The position numbers and the translations under genes are program-made. Below, piece by piece: positions 27,676 to 35,877 of a stretch of DNA of 64,000 nt. Source of the stretch: Clostridia bacterium (GTDB taxonomy: Bacteria > Bacillota > Clostridia > TANB77 > CAG-465); assembly GCA_017626395.1 (NCBI GenBank), contig JAGAIU010000014.1:1-64000 (forward strand), in the 5' to 3' direction. How positions within the stretch are numbered: position 1 is the first letter of the stretch; each line of letters opens with the position of its first letter. The notes under the pieces are model-generated. The model did not search any database. It was not told where the DNA came from and saw only the letters and a list, made by a program, of their open reading frames with translations.

Positions 27676-27708
27676 AAAAGTTACAACAAATAAAGTTGTA
27701 ACTTTTTT
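27676..27708 (+). terminator. Intrinsic terminator before deoC
   Basis: AAAAGTTACAAC pairs with GTTGTAACTTTT across AAATAAA, followed by Ts. Confidence 0.85.
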
Positions 27709-27709
27709 C

Positions 27710-27738
27710 TTTACAAAATACCAAATGCTTGGTATAAT
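27710..27738 (+). promoter_or_regulatory. deoC promoter with overlapping inverted repeat
   Basis: TTTACA (27710-27715), 17 nt, TATAAT (27733-27738). ATACCAA-ATGC-TTGGTAT (27718-27735) is a perfect 7-bp inverted repeat in the spacer and overlaps the -10 box, so it is a plausible repressor site. Confidence 0.65.
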
Positions 27739-27798
27739 GCTAGTGGACATAAATTTGTATAACATAATAAAAATATATTATAAATAGGAGGTATAATT

Positions 27799-28464
27799 AT
27801 GAACGTTAATGAAATTTTATCAAGAGTAGATCATACTCTACTAAAACAAGATGCTACTTGGGAGCAAATCAAAAGTATATGTGATGACGGAATGATGTAT
27901 AAAACAGCTTCAGTTTGTATTCCACCTTCATATGTTAGACAAGCAGTTGAGTATATTATAAGGAGTGACAGCAACTTAAAAGTTTGTACAGTTATAGGAT
28001 TTCCTAATGGATATAATACAACACAGGTTAAATGCTTTGAAACATCAGATGCAATAGAAAATGGTGCTGACGAGATAGATATGGTAATTAACATAGGATG
28101 GGTAAAAGATAAAAAATATGATGACATTTTAGAGGAAATTCTTGAAGTTAAAGAAGCATGTCAAGGAAAAACTTTAAAAGTAATAATTGAAACTTGTCTT
28201 TTAACAGAAGAAGAAAAAATAAAACTATGTGAAATTGTATCTAATGCAGGTGCTGAATACATTAAAACATCTACTGGATTTTCAAAAACAGGTGCAACTT
28301 TTGAAGATGTAAAACTTATGGATAAGCACGTATCAAGCTTTGTGAAAATAAAAGCAGCAGGTGGAATAAGTTCACTTGAAGATGCAGAAAAATTTATCGA
28401 GCTTGGAGCATCAAGACTTGGAACAAGTAAAATTGTTAAAATTGTAAAAGAAACAGATTGTTAA
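27799..28464 (+). CDS. deoC: Deoxyribose-phosphate aldolase
   Basis: Splits 2-deoxyribose-5-phosphate into acetaldehyde and glyceraldehyde-3-phosphate during deoxynucleoside catabolism. Conserved blocks are [14 protein letters not shown] (about 11-24), [27 protein letters not shown] (about 91-106), and [15 protein letters not shown] (about 153-167), whose Lys is the Schiff-base residue. KAAGGI (about 187) is the second active-site Lys segment. Length 221 is normal. It is a single gene without other deo genes nearby. AGGAGG precedes the ATG. Confidence 0.96.
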   Translation: MNVNEILSRVDHTLLKQDATWEQIKSICDDGMMYKTASVCIPPSYVRQAVEYIIRSDSNLKVCTVIGFPNGYNTTQVKCFETSDAIENGADEIDMVINIGWVKDKKYDDILEEILEVKEACQGKTLKVIIETCLLTEEEKIKLCEIVSNAGAEYIKTSTGFSKTGATFEDVKLMDKHVSSFVKIKAAGGISSLEDAEKFIELGASRLGTSKIVKIVKETDC

Positions 28465-28482
28465 AAAATAAATTTAAATTAT

Positions 28483-28522
28483 AAAGAAGGTCAATTAATT
28501 TGACTTTCTTTTTTTTTTTTTT
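28483..28522 (+). terminator. Intrinsic terminator of deoC
   Basis: AAAGAAGGTCAA pairs with TTGACTTTCTTT, with one mismatch, followed by a run of Ts longer than ten. Confidence 0.85.
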
Positions 28523-28592
28523 AGATAAATAAATTCTTTTATATTACAAATAATAAAAGTAAATAAAAAAATGTAGAAAAAAGAGGTGTAAA

Positions 28593-31500
28593 ATGAAAAA
28601 GAAATTAATTTTACTTTTTATTATAATGTATATATTAGTAAATAGATTTAATTATGCAAATGCAGCAACTTTAGTCACGAGTGGAATAAGATATGTAAAT
28701 GCAACTTTATATGATATAAATACGGTAGAATATAATAGATACGCAAGAAATATGGATTATGGTTCGTATATTAGTATGTCGGAAAGTGCAAGAGCTAATT
28801 TAGATAAAAAATTAACCTTACAAAAAACTGGATCAGACAATCCAGTACATGGATGGGCACATAGGGATTTTTCTACTAACTATAATTCAACTTACTGTGC
28901 ATTGCAAGGATTAGTTCAAAAAAAATTAGTAAATGATAATATAGTATTAACTTATCAGAATAATAATGGTATATCATTATTTCCATCTGATTCAGTATTA
29001 TCTAGATATCCATCAGTATATCCAATAGTGTATAAAAATTATAAATTTCCTTTTTATAAAAATAGTAGTGGATATTATGAATTTGATAGTTCTACACATC
29101 TTGTAAGTGTAGATACAGCAAGTAAAAAATTTAATTTATATAGAGGAAATAATACAGGATTTACAGGATTTTTTCCGTTTAATAAATATACAGATAATTT
29201 ATCATCAGACTCAGCTAGGAATTATAACTTTACTGCAAGAATAGACATTCCTTTTTATATGAATGCAAATGGAACAGTAAGAAATAGCAATGGTACAACT
29301 AGTGACATGGTCTTTTCATTTAGAGGAGACGATGATGTTTGGGTATTTATAGATGATACATTAGTGTTAGATATCGGTGGATGTCATGGAGCTGTAAGTG
29401 GTAGTATAAACTTTAGAACTAAAGTAGCAACTGTAAGTCAGGGAGCTATAGCTAATGCGAGTGGTGATGGAATAGGAGCTATAAGATATCCATCAACAAC
29501 TAATTTTAATATTAGTGAAGGAAAACATACAATTAAAATTTTCTATTGTGAAAGAGCAACAGGAGAGTCAAACTTTAAGGCTACATTTAACGTTATAGAG
29601 TCTGGACTTATACAAAAGTATATAGATATACATACCGGTGAAGAATTAGGTAGTGCAGGAATATATGGTTCAGCAGGTGATATTGTAAATACGTCAGCTA
29701 AAAGTTTTACAGGTTATACTTTAGTTCAAAAACCATCTACCGAAACTTATACTTTGAATGAGCAAGAACAAATAGTTAGATATTATTATGCTAAAAATTC
29801 ACAATTGACTGTTAAATATATAGATGAAAATTCAGGTGCAGAAATAGTTCCAGGTAGTACAGGAACATATAGGCAAGGGGATTCATATACAACAGATAAA
29901 AAAGAATTTTCGGGATATACTTTTACTAGAGACACTGGAAATACTTTTGGAACTTTTGGAAGAGAAAATATTAATGTTGTATATTATTACAAAAAGAATA
30001 GTGCAGGGGTAATAACTAAATATCTAGATCAAGTAACAGGAGAAGAAATAGCAGAACGTGAAATACAAAAAGGTCTTGAAAATGACGATTATATAACAAC
30101 TGCTAAAAATATAAATGACTATACATTGGTAGCTACTCCTATGAATTCAATGGGACAAATGAAAATAGAAGAAACAATAGTAGTGTATGAATATAGAAAA
30201 GTTGCTGATGTAATAACAAGTTATATAGATGAAAATACAAATGAGGATATTACTAGTAAAATAATTAAAACATATAAAGAGGGGGATACATATTCAACTG
30301 AAAAAAAAGATTTTGAAAACTATAAATTTATACATGATACAGGAAATTTATCTGGAACCATAGCAAGAGAGAATATCGAAGTTGCATACTATTACAAAAA
30401 AAATAGTGCTGGTATTATAGTTAGACATATAGATCAAGTAACAGGTGATGAAATTGCAACAAGTGAAACTAAAACAGGACTAGAAGGAGATGAATATACA
30501 ACCACATCAAAAGATATAGATGGATACCAATTAGTTTTAATACCAAATAATGCATCAGGTAAAATGGCAGTACAACAAATAACAATAATATATGAATATA
30601 GGAAAAAATCAGAGGTAATAACTAGATATGTAGATGAAAATACTGGATTAGAGATAACAGATAGTATAATTCAGACTTTAAAAGAAGGTGATAGTTATAC
30701 AACAGAGAAAAAAGAATTCTCAAGTTATAGTTTTACAAGAGATACAGGAAATACATCTGGGACTATAGCACGAGAAAATATAGAAGTTATATATTATTAT
30801 AAAAAGAATAGTGCAGGTGTAGTAACTAAGTACATAGATCAAGTAACGAGAGAAGAAATAGCAGATTTAAAAATACAAACGGGACTTGAAAATGATACTT
30901 ATACTACTGAATCAAAAGATATAATAGATTATGAATTAGTGTTAGTACCAGAACATTCAACTGGAAAAATGACGGTAGAACAAATAACTGTGGTATATGA
31001 GTATAGAAAACTTGCCAATGTAATAACCAAACATATAGATGCAAATACAGGTGATGAGATAATACCAGAGGTAATAAAAAAATATCGCGAAGGAGATGAA
31101 TACGAAGTATTTGCTCAAAATTTAGAAGGATATACACTAGTAGAAGAACCAGAAATAAAAAGTGGAATAGTAGGAAGAGAAGATATAACAAAAGTCTTTA
31201 AATATAAGAAGATATCAGCAGGATTAGTGGTAAAATATGTAGATGAATTTTCTAATGAGCAATTATATCAAAGAGTTTATACAGGAAATGAAAAAGATGT
31301 AATTACTTTAGAAGAATTAACTTTTGGGGGATATGTATTATCTAAAAGACCAACTGAAACAGAAGTTGAACTTGCAGTAGAACCACAAGAGAAAATTTTC
31401 TATTATAAAAAAATAGTATACCTAGAAGTTGTAGGAAGAGACAAATTAACGAGTAAAGAATTATATGCATGGCTACAAGAAGGAATAGAAGGAGAAGAGT

Positions 31501-32318
31501 ATATAACAGAGTCTACAAATGTTCCAGGATATGATATGGTAGAAGAACCAGAAAATAAAAATGGTATATATAAAAGAGAAAATGATAAAGTAATATATTT
31601 ATATAGTAAGATTGCAGGTAAAATAACAGTAAAATATATAGATAAAGATACAAATGAGTTGCTGGATAGTTATGAAATTACAGGATATGTAAGTGATGAA
31701 TATACTACAGATAAAAAAGAATTTGAAAAATATAATTTTATAGAAATTGTGGGAAATCCAAATGGGAGTTTAGAAGAAAGTGAAAAGGAAATAATATATT
31801 ACTATGAAAAAAAGCGAGGAAATGTCATAGTAATTTATGAAGATACAGAAGGAAATGTATTATTTGAAGATAAATTAAATGGTAAAGTAGATGAGCCATT
31901 TAAAATTGAAGAAAGAGAAATACCACTTTATAGAATTATAAAAAGGCCAGAAAGTACAGAAGGAATATTTATAGAAGGAACTATAGAATTAAAATATATT
32001 TTAGAAAAAATAAAAGGAAAAATAACAGTAAACTTTATTGATAGGCAGGGAAACATTATTTATGAAAGTGTTACTAAAGATGGCTATTTAGATGAACAGT
32101 TTTATTTAAAAGCAAATGAGAAAGAAGGATATCAAATTATTGAAAATCAAGAAATAAGTATATATTTTGTTGAAGGTGAAACAGTTATAGATGTAGTTTA
32201 TGAAAAAATGCAAGAACCACCGGCAACAGGAGATATAAATGTTATACTTTTAACTATTATTATGATAATATCTATATTAGGAATTACTTATGCAATAATT
32301 AGAAAAAGACGCAAATAA
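28593..32318 (+). CDS. Giant fibro-slime/MucBP surface protein with PPATG sorting signal
   Basis: A 1241-residue secreted protein. Residues 1-27 are a signal peptide. The N-terminal region (about 28-335) contains a fibro-slime (PA14-related) domain recognisable by FSFRGDDDVWVFIDDTLVLD and IGGCHGAVSGSI (about 245-275). This is followed by 13 MucBP repeats of about 67 residues. The C-terminus has PPATG (1209-1213), a membrane helix and the tail RKRRK, a sorting signal with Pro in place of Leu. It is probably an adhesin for mucin or other glycans; the ligand is inferred from MucBP family knowledge. GAGGTG precedes the ATG, and it is transcribed alone. Confidence 0.88.
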   Translation: MKKKLILLFIIMYILVNRFNYANAATLVTSGIRYVNATLYDINTVEYNRYARNMDYGSYISMSESARANLDKKLTLQKTGSDNPVHGWAHRDFSTNYNSTYCALQGLVQKKLVNDNIVLTYQNNNGISLFPSDSVLSRYPSVYPIVYKNYKFPFYKNSSGYYEFDSSTHLVSVDTASKKFNLYRGNNTGFTGFFPFNKYTDNLSSDSARNYNFTARIDIPFYMNANGTVRNSNGTTSDMVFSFRGDDDVWVFIDDTLVLDIGGCHGAVSGSINFRTKVATVSQGAIANASGDGIGAIRYPSTTNFNISEGKHTIKIFYCERATGESNFKATFNVIESGLIQKYIDIHTGEELGSAGIYGSAGDIVNTSAKSFTGYTLVQKPSTETYTLNEQEQIVRYYYAKNSQLTVKYIDENSGAEIVPGSTGTYRQGDSYTTDKKEFSGYTFTRDTGNTFGTFGRENINVVYYYKKNSAGVITKYLDQVTGEEIAEREIQKGLENDDYITTAKNINDYTLVATPMNSMGQMKIEETIVVYEYRKVADVITSYIDENTNEDITSKIIKTYKEGDTYSTEKKDFENYKFIHDTGNLSGTIARENIEVAYYYKKNSAGIIVRHIDQVTGDEIATSETKTGLEGDEYTTTSKDIDGYQLVLIPNNASGKMAVQQITIIYEYRKKSEVITRYVDENTGLEITDSIIQTLKEGDSYTTEKKEFSSYSFTRDTGNTSGTIARENIEVIYYYKKNSAGVVTKYIDQVTREEIADLKIQTGLENDTYTTESKDIIDYELVLVPEHSTGKMTVEQITVVYEYRKLANVITKHIDANTGDEIIPEVIKKYREGDEYEVFAQNLEGYTLVEEPEIKSGIVGREDITKVFKYKKISAGLVVKYVDEFSNEQLYQRVYTGNEKDVITLEELTFGGYVLSKRPTETEVELAVEPQEKIFYYKKIVYLEVVGRDKLTSKELYAWLQEGIEGEEYITESTNVPGYDMVEEPENKNGIYKRENDKVIYLYSKIAGKITVKYIDKDTNELLDSYEITGYVSDEYTTDKKEFEKYNFIEIVGNPNGSLEESEKEIIYYYEKKRGNVIVIYEDTEGNVLFEDKLNGKVDEPFKIEEREIPLYRIIKRPESTEGIFIEGTIELKYILEKIKGKITVNFIDRQGNIIYESVTKDGYLDEQFYLKANEKEGYQIIENQEISIYFVEGETVIDVVYEKMQEPPATGDINVILLTIIMIISILGITYAIIRKRRK
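29601..32207 (+). repeat. Thirteen MucBP repeats, partly in a two-unit super-repeat
   Basis: Units of about 201 bases each encode the pattern KYIDxxTGEEI - EGDxYTTxKKxFxxY - xYYYKK. Units 2, 4 and 6 (ending YYYKKNSAG) alternate with units 3, 5 and 7 (DQVTGxEIA, ending VYEYRK), so units 2-7 are three copies of a roughly 134-residue pair. Units 8-13 are more diverged and single. Confidence 0.85.
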
Positions 32319-32357
32319 GAGATAAAAAAATAATTAAAATAAATTGTGATACATAAT

Positions 32358-32387
32358 AAAAAGCCTGAATATTTAGTTCAGGCTTTT
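32358..32387. terminator. Bidirectional terminator between convergent genes
   Basis: AAAAAGCCTGAA (32358-32369) pairs with TTCAGGCTTTT (32377-32387). It ends one base before the stop codon of the minus-strand CAP gene and serves both genes. Confidence 0.85.
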
Positions 32388-32388
32388 A

Positions 32389-33351
32389 CTATTTACCAAC
32401 AAACATTAAAACTATTATATAACCATAAGTATCACTTTTTTCAAGTCCTATACCAATGTAGTTGTATGAATTAGATAAAATATTTTGGCTATGCTCAGGA
32501 GAATCTAAAAAAGAATTTATAGCATCATCTAGATTATTATTTCCAGCAATATTTTCACCGGCTGTTTTGTAAGTGATACCAGCATTTTTCATCATGACAA
32601 AAGGGCTACCATAAGTAGGGGAATTATGAGAAAAGTAATTATTTTCTACCATATCACGAGCTTTAGTTTGAGCTGTTGCAGTAATAAGTGAATCGAGCGT
32701 AAGTGAAGGAAGTCCATTTTCGTTTCTTACGGCATTAATTTTTTCTAATATATAATAGATGTTAGCATTATATTCAGGCGTAGTTGCAAGATTTGGATTT
32801 TGTTCTTCTACAATAATTTCTTCTTGATTGTTAGCTGTATATTCAATTAAATCTTCACGTATCATACCTACAAGATTGTTATCTGTTATTACTAGTAAAA
32901 AGTTATTTATGGCACCAATAACATACACTTTATCTCCAGAATTTAATTTACCATATACTTTAAAAGAAGTAGAAGGGCCACCTCTAACAATAGTATTATT
33001 ACCTTTTACTGTTGCATAAAAAGGTGAATAATCTGTATAAGTATAGGAGTTTGTTTTTTCACCAGTAATTTTAACATAATCTTTAGATATTATACCCACT
33101 TCATTACTTTCAAGTTGAACAATATAAAAATTATCTAGTGAACCTACAACTTTAATTTTAGTATTAGGTTGTAGTGTTCTTACAAAAGATGAATAATTTG
33201 TAGTTGGCTTATTTCTTAAATTTACATTAGCTGTTGTTACACCATATTCTGGTGCAAAGTGTGTTATTTCTACTGCAAATATAGTAGAAAATAAAATAAT
33301 AAATACAACTGTAATAAATAGTATCATAGTTTTTTTATTATTATTAATCAT
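32389..33351 (-). CDS. Secreted SH3b-SH3b-CAP (YkwD-like) protein
   Basis: A 320-residue secreted protein. A hydrophobic N-terminal segment (about 9-27) is a signal peptide or anchor. Two bacterial SH3-type modules follow: about 38-95 (VNLRNKPTTNYSSFVRTL) and about 110-165 (TIVRGGPSTSFKVYGKL). The CAP/SCP domain (about 195-320) has SLTLDSLITATAQTKARDM, NYFSHNSPTYGSPF, AGENIAGN and the C-terminal NYIGIGLEK block. CAP proteins of this type occur in spore-formers and anaerobes; a cell-wall role is likely but the activity is unknown. GAGGTGAAAAT precedes the ATG. It is divergent from the FAD gene. Confidence 0.88.
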   Translation of the reverse strand: MINNNKKTMILFITVVFIILFSTIFAVEITHFAPEYGVTTANVNLRNKPTTNYSSFVRTLQPNTKIKVVGSLDNFYIVQLESNEVGIISKDYVKITGEKTNSYTYTDYSPFYATVKGNNTIVRGGPSTSFKVYGKLNSGDKVYVIGAINNFLLVITDNNLVGMIREDLIEYTANNQEEIIVEEQNPNLATTPEYNANIYYILEKINAVRNENGLPSLTLDSLITATAQTKARDMVENNYFSHNSPTYGSPFVMMKNAGITYKTAGENIAGNNNLDDAINSFLDSPEHSQNILSNSYNYIGIGLEKSDTYGYIIVLMFVGK

Positions 33352-33376
33352 ATAATTTTCACCTCACAAATAGTAT

Positions 33377-33411
33377 TACCAATTTTTTCCTAAATATTAT
33401 TAAAATTGGTA
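33377..33411. promoter_or_regulatory. Inverted repeat in a divergent intergenic region
   Basis: TACCAATTTT (33377-33386) and AAAATTGGTA (33402-33411) are perfect 10-bp arms 15 nt apart, between divergently transcribed genes. This is compatible with a shared operator. I see no clean promoter pair here. Confidence 0.45.
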
Positions 33412-33453
33412 TATTTTTCTAAATTTAAAAAAGAATATTTATGAGGTGGAACG

Positions 33454-34635
33454 ATGAAAAGGGGATTTTGGTTAAATAAAAATAAAATTAATAATATATA
33501 TCCGTATTTATCTAGAAATATGGACTGTGATGTTATAGTAGTAGGCGGTGGAATATGTGGTGCGATTACAGCATATTTTTTAGCTAAAGATGGATTTAAG
33601 GTAGTAGTATTAGAAAAAAATATAATAGGATATAAAAATACAAGTCTTTCATCTGCATGTATAACAGATTTTATAGATGATTTATATATAAAAAATGCGA
33701 AAGAACTTAATGAAAATATAAGAAGAAAGCTTGCAGAGTTAAAAAGAAAAGCTAATTCATTGCTGGACGAAATATTAGTAGATATACAAAAACAAGAGTA
33801 TTTGAAAAAGGTAGATTATAATATCTTAAATAGTAGGTTATTTCAAAAAGGAATGTTAAAAAATGAAGTGAATATTAGAGAGGATATAGGGGAAAAAGCA
33901 GAATTAATAGAGGGAATAGAATATATAAATACTAATAGTGGTATAAATTTGAAAAATGGTGCTAGAATGATAGATTCATATGATTTTACATCTAAAGTAT
34001 TTGAATTTATATCAGCTTTTCCTAATGTATACATTTTTGAAAATACAAAACTTAGAAATGTTCATACTTGTTATGACTATGTAGAAGTTACCACTCAAAA
34101 TGATTTTAAAATAACAGGTGGATCATTAATTTTAACTACAGGAATAGATATTTTACCTATTGCGAATTTACCAAATATTGAAGTATATAAAAGATTTAGT
34201 GTAGCTCTAAATACCAATTTAAATAAAAGAATATGTTCTAAGGTGTTAAATGATATACCTATCTATATAAGAAACGATGAAAAAGGGAATATGATTGTTT
34301 CGGGCATAGATACAAAGTATATTGTTAAAATGGAAAATCCTAAATATCTTGAAATGTTAGAAAATGAGAATGAAAAAAAGCTTAAAAGTGTCATATTAAA
34401 ATTATTTCCAAAACTTGAAGTATCTAAAGAAATAGGAGTATATAGTGGAAACATATATGTAACTAAAGATGGAATGCCACTAATTGGTGAAATAGAGGAA
34501 ATACCTAATACATATATAAATTTAGGTGTTGGAAGTTCATCAATTGCACAAATGCTAATAGGTGCAGATATATTAAAAGACGCAATAAAAGGTTATTATA
34601 AAAAGGAAATGAATTTGTTTAAAATTAGAAGATAA
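33454..34635 (+). CDS. FAD-dependent oxidoreductase of the DAO family
   Basis: A 393-residue flavoenzyme related to glycine/D-amino-acid oxidases. The dinucleotide-binding motif is DVIVVGGGICGAITAYFLA (about 25-43), followed by an acidic end of the second strand (VVVLEKN). The C-terminal FAD block is TKDGMPLIGEIEE (about 334-346) with LGVGSSSIAQMLIGAD (about 353-368). Substrate unknown; the reaction is likely oxidation of an amino acid or amine. GAGGTGG precedes the ATG. No neighbour indicates a pathway. Confidence 0.85.
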   Translation: MKRGFWLNKNKINNIYPYLSRNMDCDVIVVGGGICGAITAYFLAKDGFKVVVLEKNIIGYKNTSLSSACITDFIDDLYIKNAKELNENIRRKLAELKRKANSLLDEILVDIQKQEYLKKVDYNILNSRLFQKGMLKNEVNIREDIGEKAELIEGIEYINTNSGINLKNGARMIDSYDFTSKVFEFISAFPNVYIFENTKLRNVHTCYDYVEVTTQNDFKITGGSLILTTGIDILPIANLPNIEVYKRFSVALNTNLNKRICSKVLNDIPIYIRNDEKGNMIVSGIDTKYIVKMENPKYLEMLENENEKKLKSVILKLFPKLEVSKEIGVYSGNIYVTKDGMPLIGEIEEIPNTYINLGVGSSSIAQMLIGADILKDAIKGYYKKEMNLFKIRR

Positions 34636-34737
34636 AATTCTAAAAAAAGCCATAAAGAAATTTGTTATAATTAGTAAAAAAAACTTTAATTTTATATTCT
34701 CCTGTGATATAATACGCTCGAGGAAGGAAGATGGTAT

Positions 34738-35412
34738 ATGATGAACAAGCTAAGGATAGTTTATGGTAAATCAAAAGATGCAATGTACATCTCACAAGAG
34801 GACACTATCAAAGTTTTTAATAATGCATTTTTTATGGCAGAGATACCAGTAGTAAGATCAAGCAATACTAATTTGGTAGAAATGATGTTTGCTCATCCAC
34901 TAACTGATGGATATCAAAGTACAGGTGAAATTTTTGAAGTAGGGCTTACAGAAGATGTAGATACTCGTTATCTTGTAAGAGAGTTAAATAAGACATTACC
35001 AGCAGGATTTATTGTAATGTCAGCAGAATATGTGTCACCAAGTGAACAAAGTGTAAATTTAAGAGTATATGCAGCAAAATATGTAATCAGTTTAGATTAT
35101 ACTGAAAAATTTAAAGATAAATCTTTAAGAGAAAAAGATGAGATAAAAGCATATTATAGAAGAAAAATGGAAATGTATTTATCTCAACCACAAATTTTAG
35201 TAGTTAAAAAAAGCTACGATAGAATGGAAAGAATAGATATAAAACCTCAAATAGAGAAATATACATTTAATATAGATGATAGTGTAGATGTTGTTGTATC
35301 AGCAGGTGCTAGATCAAACATTTCACCTGCAATTCTTATGGATGGATATATGGAATATATAAATGAAAAAGTAGTATATGATGTCAAAAGAACAAAGATT
35401 TTGTATAACTAG
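34738..35412 (+). CDS. Stand-alone DUF2344 (radical SAM-linked) protein
   Basis: A 224-residue protein whose start, KLRIVYGKSKDAMYISQEDT, with VFNNAFFMAEIPVVRSS (about 26-42) and AHPLTDGYQSTGEIFEVGL (about 54-72), matches the DUF2344/TIGR03936 family. That domain is normally fused to or encoded beside a YgiQ/B12-type radical SAM protein, commonly upstream of ribonuclease G and rplU. Neither is next to it here. Sequence is divergent, for example loss of the usual SQGFNPHP block. A weak TTTAAT-17-TATAAT promoter (34685-34713) and AGGAAGGAAG ribosome site are present. The function of the family is unknown. Confidence 0.7.
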   Translation: MMNKLRIVYGKSKDAMYISQEDTIKVFNNAFFMAEIPVVRSSNTNLVEMMFAHPLTDGYQSTGEIFEVGLTEDVDTRYLVRELNKTLPAGFIVMSAEYVSPSEQSVNLRVYAAKYVISLDYTEKFKDKSLREKDEIKAYYRRKMEMYLSQPQILVVKKSYDRMERIDIKPQIEKYTFNIDDSVDVVVSAGARSNISPAILMDGYMEYINEKVVYDVKRTKILYN

Positions 35413-35477
35413 AATCGCTTAAGATTTAGTGAAATAATACTGTAACACAAATGATATGTTTTATTGTAAACAAATTG

Positions 35478-35506
35478 TTGACTTTTAAATTTTAATATGC
35501 AATAAT
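35478..35506 (+). promoter_or_regulatory. spoVG promoter
   Basis: TTGACT (35478-35483), 17 nt, AATAAT (35501-35506). The -35 is strong and the -10 moderate. It does not match the SigH consensus known for B. subtilis spoVG. Confidence 0.6.
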
Positions 35507-35538
35507 AAAGTTAACATTCAAGGAAGGCGGTGTAGAGT

Positions 35539-35793
35539 ATGCAAATTACAGATGTAAGAGTTAGAAAAGTAACTTCTCAAAACAGAATGAAGGCTATTGC
35601 ATCAATAACAATTGACGATGTTTTTGTAATTCATGATATCAAAGTTATTGAAAGTGATAAAGGTCTATTTATCGCTATGCCAAGCAGAAAAACTCCAAAC
35701 GGAGAATTTAAAGATATTGCTCATCCTATCAATACTGAAACTAGAGAAATGTTACAAAAATTAATTATTGAAAAATATAATGAGGCTGAGTAA
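35539..35793 (+). CDS. spoVG: SpoVG family RNA/DNA-binding regulator
   Basis: An 84-residue small regulator that binds nucleic acid and affects septation, sporulation or virulence in relatives. The sequence [20 protein letters not shown]-like [17 protein letters not shown] and [20 protein letters not shown] are near-complete family signatures. The C-terminal helix after residue 68 ([10 protein letters not shown]) is the specificity region. AAGGCGGTG precedes the ATG. It is followed by a terminator and then uvrC. Confidence 0.96.
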   Translation: MQITDVRVRKVTSQNRMKAIASITIDDVFVIHDIKVIESDKGLFIAMPSRKTPNGEFKDIAHPINTETREMLQKLIIEKYNEAE

Positions 35794-35824
35794 TTTATTA
35801 TTAAATAAATTATAATGAAAACTA

Positions 35825-35850
35825 GAGGGTTTGTATTTACACCCTCTTTT
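35825..35850 (+). terminator. Intrinsic terminator after spoVG
   Basis: AGAGGGT (35825-35831) pairs with ACCCTCT (35841-35847), followed by TTT. It lies between the spoVG stop and the uvrC start. Confidence 0.7.
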
Positions 35851-35877
35851 AATATACCTAAAAAAGGAGATGAAAAA

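Noticed and set aside
29601-32207. CRISPR-like repeat array
   Set aside because: The repeats are about 201 bases, in frame and encode MucBP modules; there are no unique spacers.
35815-35877. Longer UvrC start
   Set aside because: It runs through a terminator hairpin, and the GIY-YIG domain begins after the internal ATG at 35878.
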